NCBI GenBank assembly: GCA_035299085.1
Contig: DATGXG010000017.1
Location: 1-64,000, forward strand
DNA from: Bacteroidales bacterium
GTDB taxonomy: Bacteria; Bacteroidota; Bacteroidia; Bacteroidales; UBA10428
DNA: 64,000 bases
Direction: 5' to 3'
Shown here: positions 43,501 to 53,680 of the stretch, in pieces
Layout: every line of letters begins with the position of its first letter
Position numbering within the stretch: position 1 is the stretch's first letter
Program-made: the position numbers and the translations under genes
The notes under the pieces: model-generated
Databases searched by the model: none
What the model saw: only the letters and a program-made list of their open reading frames with translations
Told to the model about the DNA's origin: nothing

Positions 43501-46200
43501 TCAGGTTATATTGTTAAGGACTTTCATCATTACTTCAAAGAGTTTATCCGGCTTTACGGGCTTTTCAATAAAACCATCAAAGCCTGTTTCCATGATGAGC
43601 TTTTTATCTGCCTCAAGAGCGAAAGCTGTAAGAGCAATAACAGGCAGCCCGGGATGGCTTTCCCTTATAATTCTTGTTGCCTCAAGTCCATCCATTACAG
43701 GCATTTTAATATCCATAAGTACCAGGTCAGGCAATGACTCCTTACAGCGGTTAATGGCATCCAGTCCGTTTGATGCCCTCACAACCCTGTTCTCATGCAT
43801 GGTAAGCAGCTGATGAATGTAATAATAGCTGTTTAGCTCGTCTTCAGCCACAAGAATCGTTTTCAGCCGGGGTACCTGCCCGATAATATCTTCATGGCCT
43901 GAACCGTGAGACAGAACAGGTTTGTAGGGAATAGTGAAAGAAAAGTATGACCCTTTACCAGGCTCAGATACCAGGCTGATCTTCCCACCCAGTAATGAAA
44001 CATATCCTTTTGAAAGGGCAAGACCTAAACCGGTTCCTCCATATTTTCTTGTTGAACTGTTGTCTAATTGCCTGAACCGCTGGAAAATCAGATCCTGCAT
44101 ATCGTTCGGAATTCCAATCCCAGTATCTTCAACAAAAAATTTTACAATATTATCCTGTATAGAGTAACCGAATTTTACATAACCTTTGGAGGTGAACTTC
44201 AGTGCATTTCCCACCAGGTTTACAAGAACCTGCATTAATTTTACAGGATCCGTTATCAACAAAATTTTCTTAGCGGGTAAAACCGGGGGATCAAAAACCA
44301 GGTCAGGTGTTTTTTTAGAAGATTTCAGCTGTGCATATACATTGCGCATCACATTATTGAGATCGGTTTCTTTCTCAATAATCTTGTCAATCCCCGATTC
44401 AAGAGTCGCTATGTTGATAATCCCTGAAATTATGGATAATAGCTGATCATTACTGTTTTCAATGATCTTGATAAACTCTTTTCTCTTTTCATTCGGAACA
44501 TCACTGTTTGCAAGTATAGACGAAAACCCCACAATGGCATTCAATGGTGTCCTGATCTCATGAGATATATTCTGAATAAAAGCCGTTTTAAGCCTGTCAC
44601 TCTCTTCAGCATGTTCCTTCTGAATGATAAGCTCATTCATGATCTGCTTTTTCTCGGTGACATCCTCCTTCACAGCCACAAAATGAGTGATCTCTCCCAA
44701 TGAATTGCGGATAGGCGAAATAATTGCATTCTCCCAGTACGTTGACCCGTCTTTACGTTTATTCTGAAATTCACCCCGCCATTCTCCTCCTGAAGTAATT
44801 TGTTCCCAAAGTTTTTTATATTCTTCATCCCTTGTATAACCGGTCTTCAGAATCCTGGGATTGCAGCCTTTTGATTCCTCAAGCGAATATCCCGTTATCT
44901 CCGAGAATTTAGGGTTAGCATACTCGATACTTCCATTCAGATCAGTGATTACAACAGAAACAGGGCTTTGTTCGATGGCTCTGGTAAGTTTCCGAAGCTC
45001 ATCCATAGTCTGCTTCCTTACAGAAATATCCCTTGTGACACCCAAAATTCCTGAAGCATTGCCATTATCATCCAAAATCAGTGAGGTTTTTACTTCAGTC
45101 CACACAGTGGAACCGTCTTTCCTGATCATTTCAAGTTCCAGAATTCTTACAATCTTCGACTTATCCACAGCTTGATTAATGGATGCCATCATTGCTCTGA
45201 AGACCTCGTATGCTTTTTCGATTGATGAAGGTGTAAGCACATCCGACATCTTTTGCCTGAGGACTTCTTCAGGTTCATAACCGCGAAGTCTTTTCACGGC
45301 AGGACTTATATACTGGTAATTGAATTCCATATCCAGTACAAAGATGACGTCAGCTGCATTTTCTGCAAGGAGCCTGTATTTGCGCTCACTTTCAATGAGC
45401 TCAAGTTGTTTTCGTTTAAGAATGTAGGTTTGATGTGCATTGATAATGCCTGTCGGTAATCTTAACAGGTAGTTGCCCGATTTGGAAAGATAGTCGTTGA
45501 CTCCTATCTTCATAGCCTGTACAGCAATTTCTTCGCTGCCATGACCGGTGATCATAATAATAGGCAGTTCAATGCAGTATTCCTGCCTCACTGTTTTTAC
45601 AAAATCAAAGGCGTCGGAATCGGTAAGCCGGTAATCAAGCAGGATAACGCTGAATTTCTCTTTGTTTTTTTCATGCCTTAAAATATTCAAAGCATCATAA
45701 GCAGAGTAAACTATAGTGAGCTGTATAAAAGGAGCGTATTGTTTCAGATGACGCGTCGTGAGGTCAATATCAACCTGGTTGTGTTCAATATACAACACAT
45801 GGATCAGTTCCGACCTTTCATGCAGTTTTTCACGATAGCTCTGTAAAGCAAACTGAATAATTTCGGGAAGTTTTGAAGTATAGCCGGGTCCTTTTATAAC
45901 ATAATCCGATGCACCCGCGCGGAGAACGGAAATGGCAGTTTCTTCATCACCGGTTCCTGTCAGCATAATTACAGGAATTTTAAGATCCTCTGCTACAATT
46001 TTCTCAAGGACTTCAAATCCATATCCGTCAGGCAGCCTTATATCAAGTAGTGCAATATCATAAACCGTTTGCTCAAGATTTTGCTTTGCTGATTTAACAT
46101 TGGTTGCCAGGTCAATCAAACAGTCGGGTAATGCCTGAATGACGCTTCGCCTTGTCAGGTAGGCATCACTTGGATTGTCCTCAAGAAGTAAAACTCTCAT
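43501..46200 (-). CDS. Hybrid signalling protein REC-REC-PAS-PAS-HisKA-HATPase-REC
   Basis: 899 residues, no TM segment, so cytoplasmic. The N-terminal receiver has Asp53 (LLDIRLPDGYG). A second receiver (about 128-245) contains VILLDYRLTDSDA. Two PAS domains follow (about 275-395 and 400-520; SISPAVKRLRGYEPEE and YANPKFSEITGYSLEE). The kinase has His547 (NISHEIRTP) and an HATPase with DTGIGIP and GGTGLGLAL. A C-terminal receiver contains LVLMDIKMPVMDG. Its start overlaps the end of the membrane kinase gene (ATG/stop at 46197-46200), so the two are co-expressed and may form a relay. Confidence 0.95.
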   Translation of the reverse strand: MRVLLLEDNPSDAYLTRRSVIQALPDCLIDLATNVKSAKQNLEQTVYDIALLDIRLPDGYGFEVLEKIVAEDLKIPVIMLTGTGDEETAISVLRAGASDYVIKGPGYTSKLPEIIQFALQSYREKLHERSELIHVLYIEHNQVDIDLTTRHLKQYAPFIQLTIVYSAYDALNILRHEKNKEKFSVILLDYRLTDSDAFDFVKTVRQEYCIELPIIMITGHGSEEIAVQAMKIGVNDYLSKSGNYLLRLPTGIINAHQTYILKRKQLELIESERKYRLLAENAADVIFVLDMEFNYQYISPAVKRLRGYEPEEVLRQKMSDVLTPSSIEKAYEVFRAMMASINQAVDKSKIVRILELEMIRKDGSTVWTEVKTSLILDDNGNASGILGVTRDISVRKQTMDELRKLTRAIEQSPVSVVITDLNGSIEYANPKFSEITGYSLEESKGCNPRILKTGYTRDEEYKKLWEQITSGGEWRGEFQNKRKDGSTYWENAIISPIRNSLGEITHFVAVKEDVTEKKQIMNELIIQKEHAEESDRLKTAFIQNISHEIRTPLNAIVGFSSILANSDVPNEKRKEFIKIIENSNDQLLSIISGIINIATLESGIDKIIEKETDLNNVMRNVYAQLKSSKKTPDLVFDPPVLPAKKILLITDPVKLMQVLVNLVGNALKFTSKGYVKFGYSIQDNIVKFFVEDTGIGIPNDMQDLIFQRFRQLDNSSTRKYGGTGLGLALSKGYVSLLGGKISLVSEPGKGSYFSFTIPYKPVLSHGSGHEDIIGQVPRLKTILVAEDELNSYYYIHQLLTMHENRVVRASNGLDAINRCKESLPDLVLMDIKMPVMDGLEATRIIRESHPGLPVIALTAFALEADKKLIMETGFDGFIEKPVKPDKLFEVMMKVLNNIT

Positions 46201-48443
46201 AATTCAGATGGTATCTGATGCGTTTTGGGTATTTGAAGGTAAAATACAGATCCTTCTGACGGAACACTTTCCGCCCATACATTACATTTCATTCTTTGTG
46301 CTGCTTTTGCTACAATAGCAAGTCCGATACCCGTTCCCGGGTAGTCTTCAGACCTGTGGAGCCGCTGGAATATTTCAAATATCCTTCTCTTATATTTCAT
46401 GTCAAAGCCAATCCCGTTATCCTTTATTGAAATTGTCCAGTAAGCATTATCCTCGTTCAGATCAATGACTATTTCAGGTTGTGGTTTTGTTCCTGAAAAT
46501 TTAATTGCATTTTCAATAAAATTCCTAAGGATAATGGTAAGTCCTCTAAGGTCGGCATTGATTTCGCGGTCAGGAATATTCACTGAAATAGCATATTGGG
46601 TTGTAATTGAACTTTGAAAGACAGCCAGAAGTGAGTTTACCAGGTTTTTTATCCGGATGACCTGATTTGAGATCTTGTTTCTTTCCACCCTCGAATATTC
46701 AAGCAAATCCTCAATCAGCTCATTCATTAATTTGGCTGAATTTCTTATTGATTTGAGGTATTGTTTAGGTTCTTCACCAAGCCAGCTTTCAGAGATATCC
46801 ATAAGCAACTTACTGTAACCGTCAATTCCCCGGAGGGGAGCTTTCAGATCATGGGAAACAGAATAAGTGAATGTTTCAAGTTCCTTATTTACCTCTTCAA
46901 GTTGAATGGTCCTCTGTTTTACCCTGTCTTCAAGATTTTTGTATAACAAAATATTGTCAATGGTTCTTGAAGCCGCATCGGCGAGGGTTTGCATAAGCCG
47001 GACTTCAATTTCCGAAGGAGTATAATTTTCTTTCCAATAGCATCCGATGGCACCAAGCGGTTCAATTGTATTAACCGGAACAACCATTAAGCTACGGACA
47101 AAGGTTCCTGAATAGTGAGCAGTCGAAATACGGTCGTCTTTATAAATATCGGGAACTATTACCGGTTCCTTTTTGATCATTGAATATCCACTGATACAAT
47201 CGTTTAACGGGAACCATTTTCCTTTCCACAGGGGTTCTATGGCATTCTCTTCAGCATAAAAGCATCCGTCATTTTCAAGAAAGACAAAGGATGCACCATC
47301 CGAATGCATAAGCTCACGGGCTGAAGCAGCAATAATTTGCTGGCTTTGCTCAATTGTCTGAGCCAGTGTCAGGTCCTTTATTATATCAATCAGCATTTCA
47401 AGCCTCGTATTCAGAAGCCTTACTTCTTCCTGTGTTTCATTTAGCTTTTGTATTGCTTCTTTTTCAGCAAGTTCAGTCTTATAGAGTTCTTTGAATAACC
47501 TGGTTTCTTTTGACCGGTTCAGTAAAATCAGACCGAGTGAGGCAATAATTAATATCCCCGATACAGCAGCCATAACAACAATTGCACGGTATTTTAATTC
47601 AGCCAGCACTTCTTTTTTATCGATTTTGGCAACCATGAACCAGGGTGTACCGCTTACCGGACTAAGGAAGGCAAGTACCTTTGAACCTTTATAATCCAAT
47701 CCTTCATACAAACCAATTTTGCCGCTAACAGCAGCTTTAGCGGCGATCTCATTGTTAATAAGCGGTTCTTTATATCTAAGAGCAGCATTGCCGATAAAAC
47801 GGACGTCATTTACAAATACTACACTGTCACCTTCACGAACAACAAGGATGGTTTCTGAAGTACGGCTGGGTAAGGGCCATTTCTGGATTAACGGATAGAG
47901 ATATCGTTCCGGATCATTTCGGAGAACAAGGAATCCAAGCACTTTTTCATTCAGTTTAACCGGAGCTACATAATCATCATGAATTTTCTGATGAGTGGTA
48001 CAGTAATAAAATCCGCTGAAATAGATCCCTGCTTGCTTTTTGGCCTGTAAAATATGGTTTTGCGTTACGTTATCGATCACATATTGATCATTCATGCTGA
48101 AAACTACATTTGCCAGCGTATCTGTAATAAAAATATTTTCGTAACGGTCAAAGGATGTAATAGGCTTAAAGAATGAAACCAGAGATGTATCTCTTCCGGG
48201 TTTCAGGAGCAGCTTTTCAGTGGCATCAACAACCAGTTTATTTTTTGAAAAAAAACCGGCTTCTGAATATCTTTCCTTTTGCCATTGGCTTATCTGGCTG
48301 ATCTTTAGTTCAGAGATCGCCTGCAGTTCTTTTAATTTATCTTCACGGATTGATTTTGCCTCATTGTAATAATATACAAGACTCCCGACAATAAGTATTG
48401 CTGTTAAACCGACAAAAAAAAGCAGCGAATGTATTTTGCCCAT
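46197..48443 (-). CDS. Membrane sensor histidine kinase (Cache-like sensor, GAF, HisKA, HATPase)
   Basis: 748 residues. TM1 is at about 7-24. The extracytoplasmic sensor (about 30-285) resembles a double-Cache domain, ending in SPVSGTPWFMVAKIDKKEVL. TM2 is at about 288-310. A GAF domain (about 355-500) includes RSLMVVPVNTIEPLGAIGCYW. The phytochrome-type dimerisation region has His531 (YSVSHDLKAPLRGIDGYSKLL), followed by HATPase (KDNGIGFD, GTGIGLAI). There is no receiver; the coupled downstream protein provides three. Confidence 0.94.
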   Translation of the reverse strand: MGKIHSLLFFVGLTAILIVGSLVYYYNEAKSIREDKLKELQAISELKISQISQWQKERYSEAGFFSKNKLVVDATEKLLLKPGRDTSLVSFFKPITSFDRYENIFITDTLANVVFSMNDQYVIDNVTQNHILQAKKQAGIYFSGFYYCTTHQKIHDDYVAPVKLNEKVLGFLVLRNDPERYLYPLIQKWPLPSRTSETILVVREGDSVVFVNDVRFIGNAALRYKEPLINNEIAAKAAVSGKIGLYEGLDYKGSKVLAFLSPVSGTPWFMVAKIDKKEVLAELKYRAIVVMAAVSGILIIASLGLILLNRSKETRLFKELYKTELAEKEAIQKLNETQEEVRLLNTRLEMLIDIIKDLTLAQTIEQSQQIIAASARELMHSDGASFVFLENDGCFYAEENAIEPLWKGKWFPLNDCISGYSMIKKEPVIVPDIYKDDRISTAHYSGTFVRSLMVVPVNTIEPLGAIGCYWKENYTPSEIEVRLMQTLADAASRTIDNILLYKNLEDRVKQRTIQLEEVNKELETFTYSVSHDLKAPLRGIDGYSKLLMDISESWLGEEPKQYLKSIRNSAKLMNELIEDLLEYSRVERNKISNQVIRIKNLVNSLLAVFQSSITTQYAISVNIPDREINADLRGLTIILRNFIENAIKFSGTKPQPEIVIDLNEDNAYWTISIKDNGIGFDMKYKRRIFEIFQRLHRSEDYPGTGIGLAIVAKAAQRMKCNVWAESVPSEGSVFYLQIPKTHQIPSEL

Positions 48444-48499
48444 GGCTGATAAGTGTCATAAGTAAAACGGGGTGATTGGCTATCGGGTTACTTAAATGT

Positions 48500-48540
48500 A
48501 AGAAAAAAAAGAAACCCGCATTGAAATGAATGCGGGTTTT
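48500..48540 (-). terminator. Terminator of the fasciclin/SusCD operon
   Basis: On the minus strand a 10-bp stem AACCCGCATT/AATGCGGGTT (arms 48529-48538 and 48513-48522) is followed by a C-interrupted T tract. It separates susD from the kinase genes. Confidence 0.88.
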
Positions 48541-48566
48541 CTTTGAATTATTTAATCCTCTTTTGT

Positions 48567-50432
48567 TTAATCAAACATATGAATATACCAATTATTTTCA
48601 TCAAGAAGGAAGTTATAAACCTGTTCGCGTTTACCCGAGGGATATTTTTCTGCAACCCTGCTGGCAAGAAATGAAGGATCGTTTCGGCGTTTAGCCACGC
48701 GCATCAGATCATAAAATCTTTCGCCTTCAAAGGCCAGTTCTCTGGCGCGCTCATCAACCAGTTGATCCTCGAAAATCTGTTGTTTTTTAAGGAAGTTACT
48801 TCCCAGGTCAAGATAACCGGTAATCTCATTTGTAAATGGATCATGAATATACTGGATATTATCAAGCGTCAGCTGATCATCGCCGCTTCCAAGACCTACT
48901 CTGCCGCGAACCCCTAACTGAAGACGATTCTGGTCAACTGAATAATACAGGTAACCGTCATTTACAATTCCCTTCGCATAACCTGTATTTGTTTTAACTG
49001 TACCGTGATCATTAAAAATCATGTATGTATATATCTCAGCCAGGTAAAGCTGGATTCCTCCCGCACGGTATAAGATGAACCTTGCGTCATCCTGGTATTG
49101 CCCGGTATAATATTTAAACACAACAGTATCCATGCCCTCCATAATGTTATTCACGGTGCGGGTGTCATGTTTGGCTTTCATTTCAAGCATGTATTCAACA
49201 TCGGGAGTATAATACGAAAGGCCGACATTCCTGAGATAAATATAAGAAGTACCAAATCCCCTGTAAGGATCACCCGGAAAACCCATCTGGTTGGGGTCCA
49301 TCTTTGTCAGCGCCGGGTTATTATTCCTTATTATCCTTTGCCTCATCCATGTGGTTTCCCATTTATGCACAGCGGCTTTTGTAGGTTTAAGCATGTATTT
49401 ATAAGGAGGAATCGGTAAAAACAGGTTTTGCAGCTGGTTTTGCTGGAAATAATTCTTATCAAACCAGATTGTAAAAATATGTTCATTTTTATCGATCTCG
49501 GAAAAAATATTAGACCATGCATACCTTGAAAAGGTACTTGTAAGCTGGTACCGTTCAGTTTCTGCGGGATTCTTAACAATTGCCTCAAAATGATACGTAG
49601 CTTTCTGCAAGTCGCCCTCTGTCAGATACATTTGGCCCAACAAAGCATGCATAGCCCACGGATTCCAGATGGTAACTTCCCAGGTGGCATCTGCCCTGTC
49701 AATGTCATGTTTTACACCTACAGCTTTCACGTTATTCTCCAGTTCATTTGTGAAATAATCAATGATCATCGGAGTATCATACAACTTCTTTTCAAGTACA
49801 ATCGGCTCATTGTAAATGGTATCGGTGTTGTAATAACCGTCCTTTGAGAATATCACATGTACACTGTCAATATAGGTTCCCGGTGAATTCACAAAAGCCT
49901 CTATTTCTTCCATCGTAGCAAGAGAAGAACTAATAAAGGGTACCTTTCCATATATTCTGACAGCGGTAAAATAAGCCCATGCCCGCATACAGAGTGCTTC
50001 ACCGTATAGCTTGTCATAATTTGAAATTTCAGCTTTCTGGTCTTTTACTTCAGGATGTTCCCTTTCAAGAATATTAATGAAGTTATTGCATGCAGAAATC
50101 AACTTGAAGAAATTAGTCGGGGATGCATACTTATTGGTTTTGGAAACATTGAAATTGTAAATTTCCATTAAGTCGGCATCAGCATTAGGAGTAACAGTCA
50201 GCAAATCCCCACGTAATTCTCCAAGCACGATTAGTTGCTCAACCAACTGTTGCTGCAAAGAATACATACCCATTTCAACCGAACGATACTCGTACCAGTC
50301 CTTGTATAATTCATCTCCCGTAATATTAATTTCCTGTTCCGGATCAAAGAAATCTTTACAGGAGAACGTTGATATTAATAAGAGTAGGAGGCTGAAGGAG
50401 AAGATTACCCTATACTTTTTGAAATTTTTCAT
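48567..50432 (-). CDS. SusD/RagB-family outer-membrane lipoprotein (second pair)
   Basis: 621 residues from MKNFKKYRVIF. The signal ends in STFSC (Cys25) and is followed by acidic KDFFDPE. SusD features are YGEALCMRAWAYFTAVRIYGKVP (TPR region), FILYRAGGIQLYLAEIYTYM, and the C-terminal DERARELAFEGERFYDLMRVAKR, which is diagnostic. It binds substrate at the surface and caps the partner SusC. Its start lies 19 bases downstream of the partner susC stop. Last gene of the operon. Confidence 0.94.
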   Translation of the reverse strand: MKNFKKYRVIFSFSLLLLLISTFSCKDFFDPEQEINITGDELYKDWYEYRSVEMGMYSLQQQLVEQLIVLGELRGDLLTVTPNADADLMEIYNFNVSKTNKYASPTNFFKLISACNNFINILEREHPEVKDQKAEISNYDKLYGEALCMRAWAYFTAVRIYGKVPFISSSLATMEEIEAFVNSPGTYIDSVHVIFSKDGYYNTDTIYNEPIVLEKKLYDTPMIIDYFTNELENNVKAVGVKHDIDRADATWEVTIWNPWAMHALLGQMYLTEGDLQKATYHFEAIVKNPAETERYQLTSTFSRYAWSNIFSEIDKNEHIFTIWFDKNYFQQNQLQNLFLPIPPYKYMLKPTKAAVHKWETTWMRQRIIRNNNPALTKMDPNQMGFPGDPYRGFGTSYIYLRNVGLSYYTPDVEYMLEMKAKHDTRTVNNIMEGMDTVVFKYYTGQYQDDARFILYRAGGIQLYLAEIYTYMIFNDHGTVKTNTGYAKGIVNDGYLYYSVDQNRLQLGVRGRVGLGSGDDQLTLDNIQYIHDPFTNEITGYLDLGSNFLKKQQIFEDQLVDERARELAFEGERFYDLMRVAKRRNDPSFLASRVAEKYPSGKREQVYNFLLDENNWYIHMFD

Positions 50433-50451
50433 ATCCTTACGAGTAAATAAA

Positions 50452-53400
50452 TTATAATCCAAGTTTAACACCTACAATGAATTGGCGGGATTGGGGTGTC
50501 ATTCCATAGTCAATCCCCTGGTGAATCTGCATATATGAATAACTGAATTCCGGGTCATATCCGAGGTATTTCGTTAAAGTCATCAGGTTGTTCGCTGACG
50601 CGTAGAATTCAGCACTTTTGAAAGTAAGGAATTCCTTGGGAAGCTTGTAGCTTATTGATACATTTTTCAATCGTACATAGGAACCGTCCTCAATCCAGCG
50701 TGTTGAAAATGCACTGTTGCCCATGGGGTCATTCCATAATGCCCTTGGAACATCGGTAACCTGTCCTTCATATTGCCACCTGTTCAACACATACTGGCTT
50801 TGATTGTCCAGACCTGACATCCGTTCATTGTTGTACCTGACAAAATTGAAAAGCTCATTCCCGGTAACAAACTGAATAATGGCATTCAGAGTAAAACCTT
50901 TGTATGAGAACGAATTGACAACACTTCCTGTGAGGTCAGGCAGGGACGAGCCAATAGCTTTTTTATCGAAATTATTAATAACACCATCCGGGGTTCCAAG
51001 GGGTCCGGAAAGGTCAGCATATATTGCATCGCCTGCATGGTAAGGCATACCTTTATCATTTATAAGGCCGGATGCTTCGGCATCAGTTGTAGAAGCAAAA
51101 ACGCCCCTGAAAACATATCCGTAAAAACTGTTTGCCGGAGCGCCTTCCATATTCACAATCTCAAGTCCATTGAGCTCTGTAATGAGCTTTGATCCTTTGA
51201 TATCAATAACACTGTTCTTCACGTGAGTCAAAAATACCTGGACATCCCACTTGAATTCCTTTTTATCCATCAACCTGCCGAAAAGTGAAAATTCGTAGCC
51301 CGTATTTTTCATCTTACCTGAATTTTCCATCCGGTAATCATAGCCCATATAAGGGTTCACCGGACTATAAATCAGCATATTTTTGGTTTGTGAACGGAAT
51401 ACGTCAACGGTACCGGAGAACCGGTTACCCCAAAGAGAAATGTCAATTCCTGTATTCAGCTGGCTGACCTTTTCATAGGTTAGTTTTGTATTCGTAATAA
51501 CTGCGGGATACAAACCAACTGTTTCGCGGAATCTTACAGCTTTATAATAATTGGATGCACTGGATTCTCCAATGTCATCATTTCCTGTCATACCATAAGA
51601 CAACCTCCATTTAAAGTCTTCGAGCCATGAATTATTCTTCAGGAATGACTCGCTCGACAACCTCCATGCAACTCCCGCTGAATAAAATAATCCGAAAGGA
51701 ACATCACCCAACTTGATTGTATTGGCAGCATCATTACCCACACGGGATGATCCGTCAAACGATAGGCTGGCTGTAATGATATATTTATCCTTATAGGAAT
51801 AGAACAAATTTTCATAAAGTGAGAACCAGTTCCATTTCCTGTTTTGTCCGCCGATTTCCCTTAAGTCGTCACGACCGTCAGCAAGAGTCCGGTACTGGTC
51901 ATTCATAGGAGCATTTTTTGTTAATCCCCAGTCGTATTCAAAATTATTGGTCTGAAGGTTAAACCCGGTCATTGACGAAAGATTGTGATGTTCGCCGATG
52001 GAACGGTTAATATTTAAATAGGTATTGTTATAGAAACTTCTGAATACGTCGGTTGCAGCTTTGGCTACGTTATGTGCTTCGTTATTGTAATAATGCTCCA
52101 TCCCGTGGTTGGGCTGAAAGATCTGCTCTTTCATCATATTATAGGTAAAATTGAACTTACTCTTCAGCGATATTCTGCTGTTAATTGTAGCGTCCATGCC
52201 CATATAATATACAAAGCTCGTATTTGTATTTTTGGCTTCATAATTATTGATAACGGCAACAGGGTTGCTGACTCCAAGTTCATCCACTTCGGCAACGGTT
52301 GTAATTTCTTTACCCTGTTCGTCATACTGGTAAGGATTTAACATTGGCGATTTGCCGAGAGCTGTTAAAATCGGACTTGTTTCCCTGGATGTTGCAGCAT
52401 CCTTCATATTCGATTTATTGTAATTCAGAGATACGCCTGCGTTCATTTTCATCCATCTGAACACATTCAATTTGCTTACAAATCTCAGGTTATATCCTTT
52501 ATAATCGGTTTTCTTAATGACACCGCTGTTATTCATCAGTCCAAAGGAAAGTCCGTATGTGGCTATTTCATCACCTCCCTTTACCATGATATTCACATTC
52601 TGTGAAAGTGAATTCCTGAAAATTTCATTCTGCCAGTTTGTGTTATGCTGGTAGTCAATAAATCGTTTGTCATCCGGTTCAAGATAAAGGTTCGGATATT
52701 CCAGTATCAGATTTTCTTCCAGTTTGCCCGAAGAAAAAAGAACTTCCTGTAACAGAGTCTTATGCTGTGTGGCATTGAGCTGCGGGATCTTATCAGCAGG
52801 TGCCAGTAAAAGGCCTGTATTCAGATCAAGCTGAATTACTGTTTGGGTTACACTCGGATCCAAAGTTTCGATCAAAACAAGGCCGTTCGAACCTCTTGAT
52901 CCATAAGCGGCAGTAATGGCAGGATCCTTAATAACAGTCAGGGCTGAAACATCGTGAGGGTTCACTTCAACCATAGGATTGAATGTGAATCCATTAACGT
53001 TTGAACTGAAAACACCGTTAGGAGTTGCAGGAATTCCATCCACAATATATAACGGTTGATTACCTGCATTCAGCGAGTTAATGCCTCGTATTGTCATGAA
53101 TGCACCACTTGAAGGATGACCTGACCTTTTTACAACATTTGCACCGGCCATCAGTCCCTGGAAATATTCATCAATTGTTACAGGTTTTATTCCTGTAAGA
53201 AATTTCATATCCACAGAAGAAAAGGCAGCTGCAATATTTCTCTTTTTAACCGGCCTGGACATGATGATAACCTCATCCTCATCTGAAGCCATATCCAGGG
53301 CAGTCAGATAAATATCCAATTGTTTTCTTCCATTCAGATAGACTCTTTTTGCCTTGAATGTGTTTGCAGGAGAAAGAATAATCCAGTCTGAAGGTGAAGT

Positions 53401-53622
53401 AGAAAATATTGTGAATTCACCGTTTTCGTTTGTCACATAAGGCAATTCAAATGAACCGGCAATACTCACTGATATGTCCTTAAGAGGTCTTTTCATGTGA
53501 TCGAATACCTTACCGGTGACGATAGTGGTATCCTGCGCACTTACCTTATGTGAAAATCCAAGTAGAAGGATACCGACAAAAATTAGAACAGGTATTCGGC
53601 CAATATTAATTTTGTGTGACAT
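50452..53622 (-). CDS. SusC/RagA-family TonB-dependent transporter (second pair)
   Basis: 1056 residues from MSHKINIGRIP; the longer frame to 53658 lacks a better signal. After the signal peptide comes a carboxypeptidase-D-like domain (TGKVFDHMKRPLKDISVSIAG). The plug has FQGLMAGANVVKRSGHPSSG, TIRGINSLNAGNQPLYIVDGIP and YGSRGSNGLVLIET, and a 22-strand barrel follows. The segment before the plug (MASDEDEVIIMSRPVKKRN) lacks the usual VVTALGI-type TonB-box wording but occupies its position. Substrate unknown. Confidence 0.94.
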   Translation of the reverse strand: MSHKINIGRIPVLIFVGILLLGFSHKVSAQDTTIVTGKVFDHMKRPLKDISVSIAGSFELPYVTNENGEFTIFSTSPSDWIILSPANTFKAKRVYLNGRKQLDIYLTALDMASDEDEVIIMSRPVKKRNIAAAFSSVDMKFLTGIKPVTIDEYFQGLMAGANVVKRSGHPSSGAFMTIRGINSLNAGNQPLYIVDGIPATPNGVFSSNVNGFTFNPMVEVNPHDVSALTVIKDPAITAAYGSRGSNGLVLIETLDPSVTQTVIQLDLNTGLLLAPADKIPQLNATQHKTLLQEVLFSSGKLEENLILEYPNLYLEPDDKRFIDYQHNTNWQNEIFRNSLSQNVNIMVKGGDEIATYGLSFGLMNNSGVIKKTDYKGYNLRFVSKLNVFRWMKMNAGVSLNYNKSNMKDAATSRETSPILTALGKSPMLNPYQYDEQGKEITTVAEVDELGVSNPVAVINNYEAKNTNTSFVYYMGMDATINSRISLKSKFNFTYNMMKEQIFQPNHGMEHYYNNEAHNVAKAATDVFRSFYNNTYLNINRSIGEHHNLSSMTGFNLQTNNFEYDWGLTKNAPMNDQYRTLADGRDDLREIGGQNRKWNWFSLYENLFYSYKDKYIITASLSFDGSSRVGNDAANTIKLGDVPFGLFYSAGVAWRLSSESFLKNNSWLEDFKWRLSYGMTGNDDIGESSASNYYKAVRFRETVGLYPAVITNTKLTYEKVSQLNTGIDISLWGNRFSGTVDVFRSQTKNMLIYSPVNPYMGYDYRMENSGKMKNTGYEFSLFGRLMDKKEFKWDVQVFLTHVKNSVIDIKGSKLITELNGLEIVNMEGAPANSFYGYVFRGVFASTTDAEASGLINDKGMPYHAGDAIYADLSGPLGTPDGVINNFDKKAIGSSLPDLTGSVVNSFSYKGFTLNAIIQFVTGNELFNFVRYNNERMSGLDNQSQYVLNRWQYEGQVTDVPRALWNDPMGNSAFSTRWIEDGSYVRLKNVSISYKLPKEFLTFKSAEFYASANNLMTLTKYLGYDPEFSYSYMQIHQGIDYGMTPQSRQFIVGVKLGL

Positions 53623-53680
53623 ATTTGAATTCTTTTTGTATAAAACCATCATCTGCATTAATTGAAAAGATCACTAAAAC

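Noticed and set aside
44861..45175. 104-residue plus-strand open frame
   Set aside because: Antisense shadow of the PAS region of the hybrid kinase.
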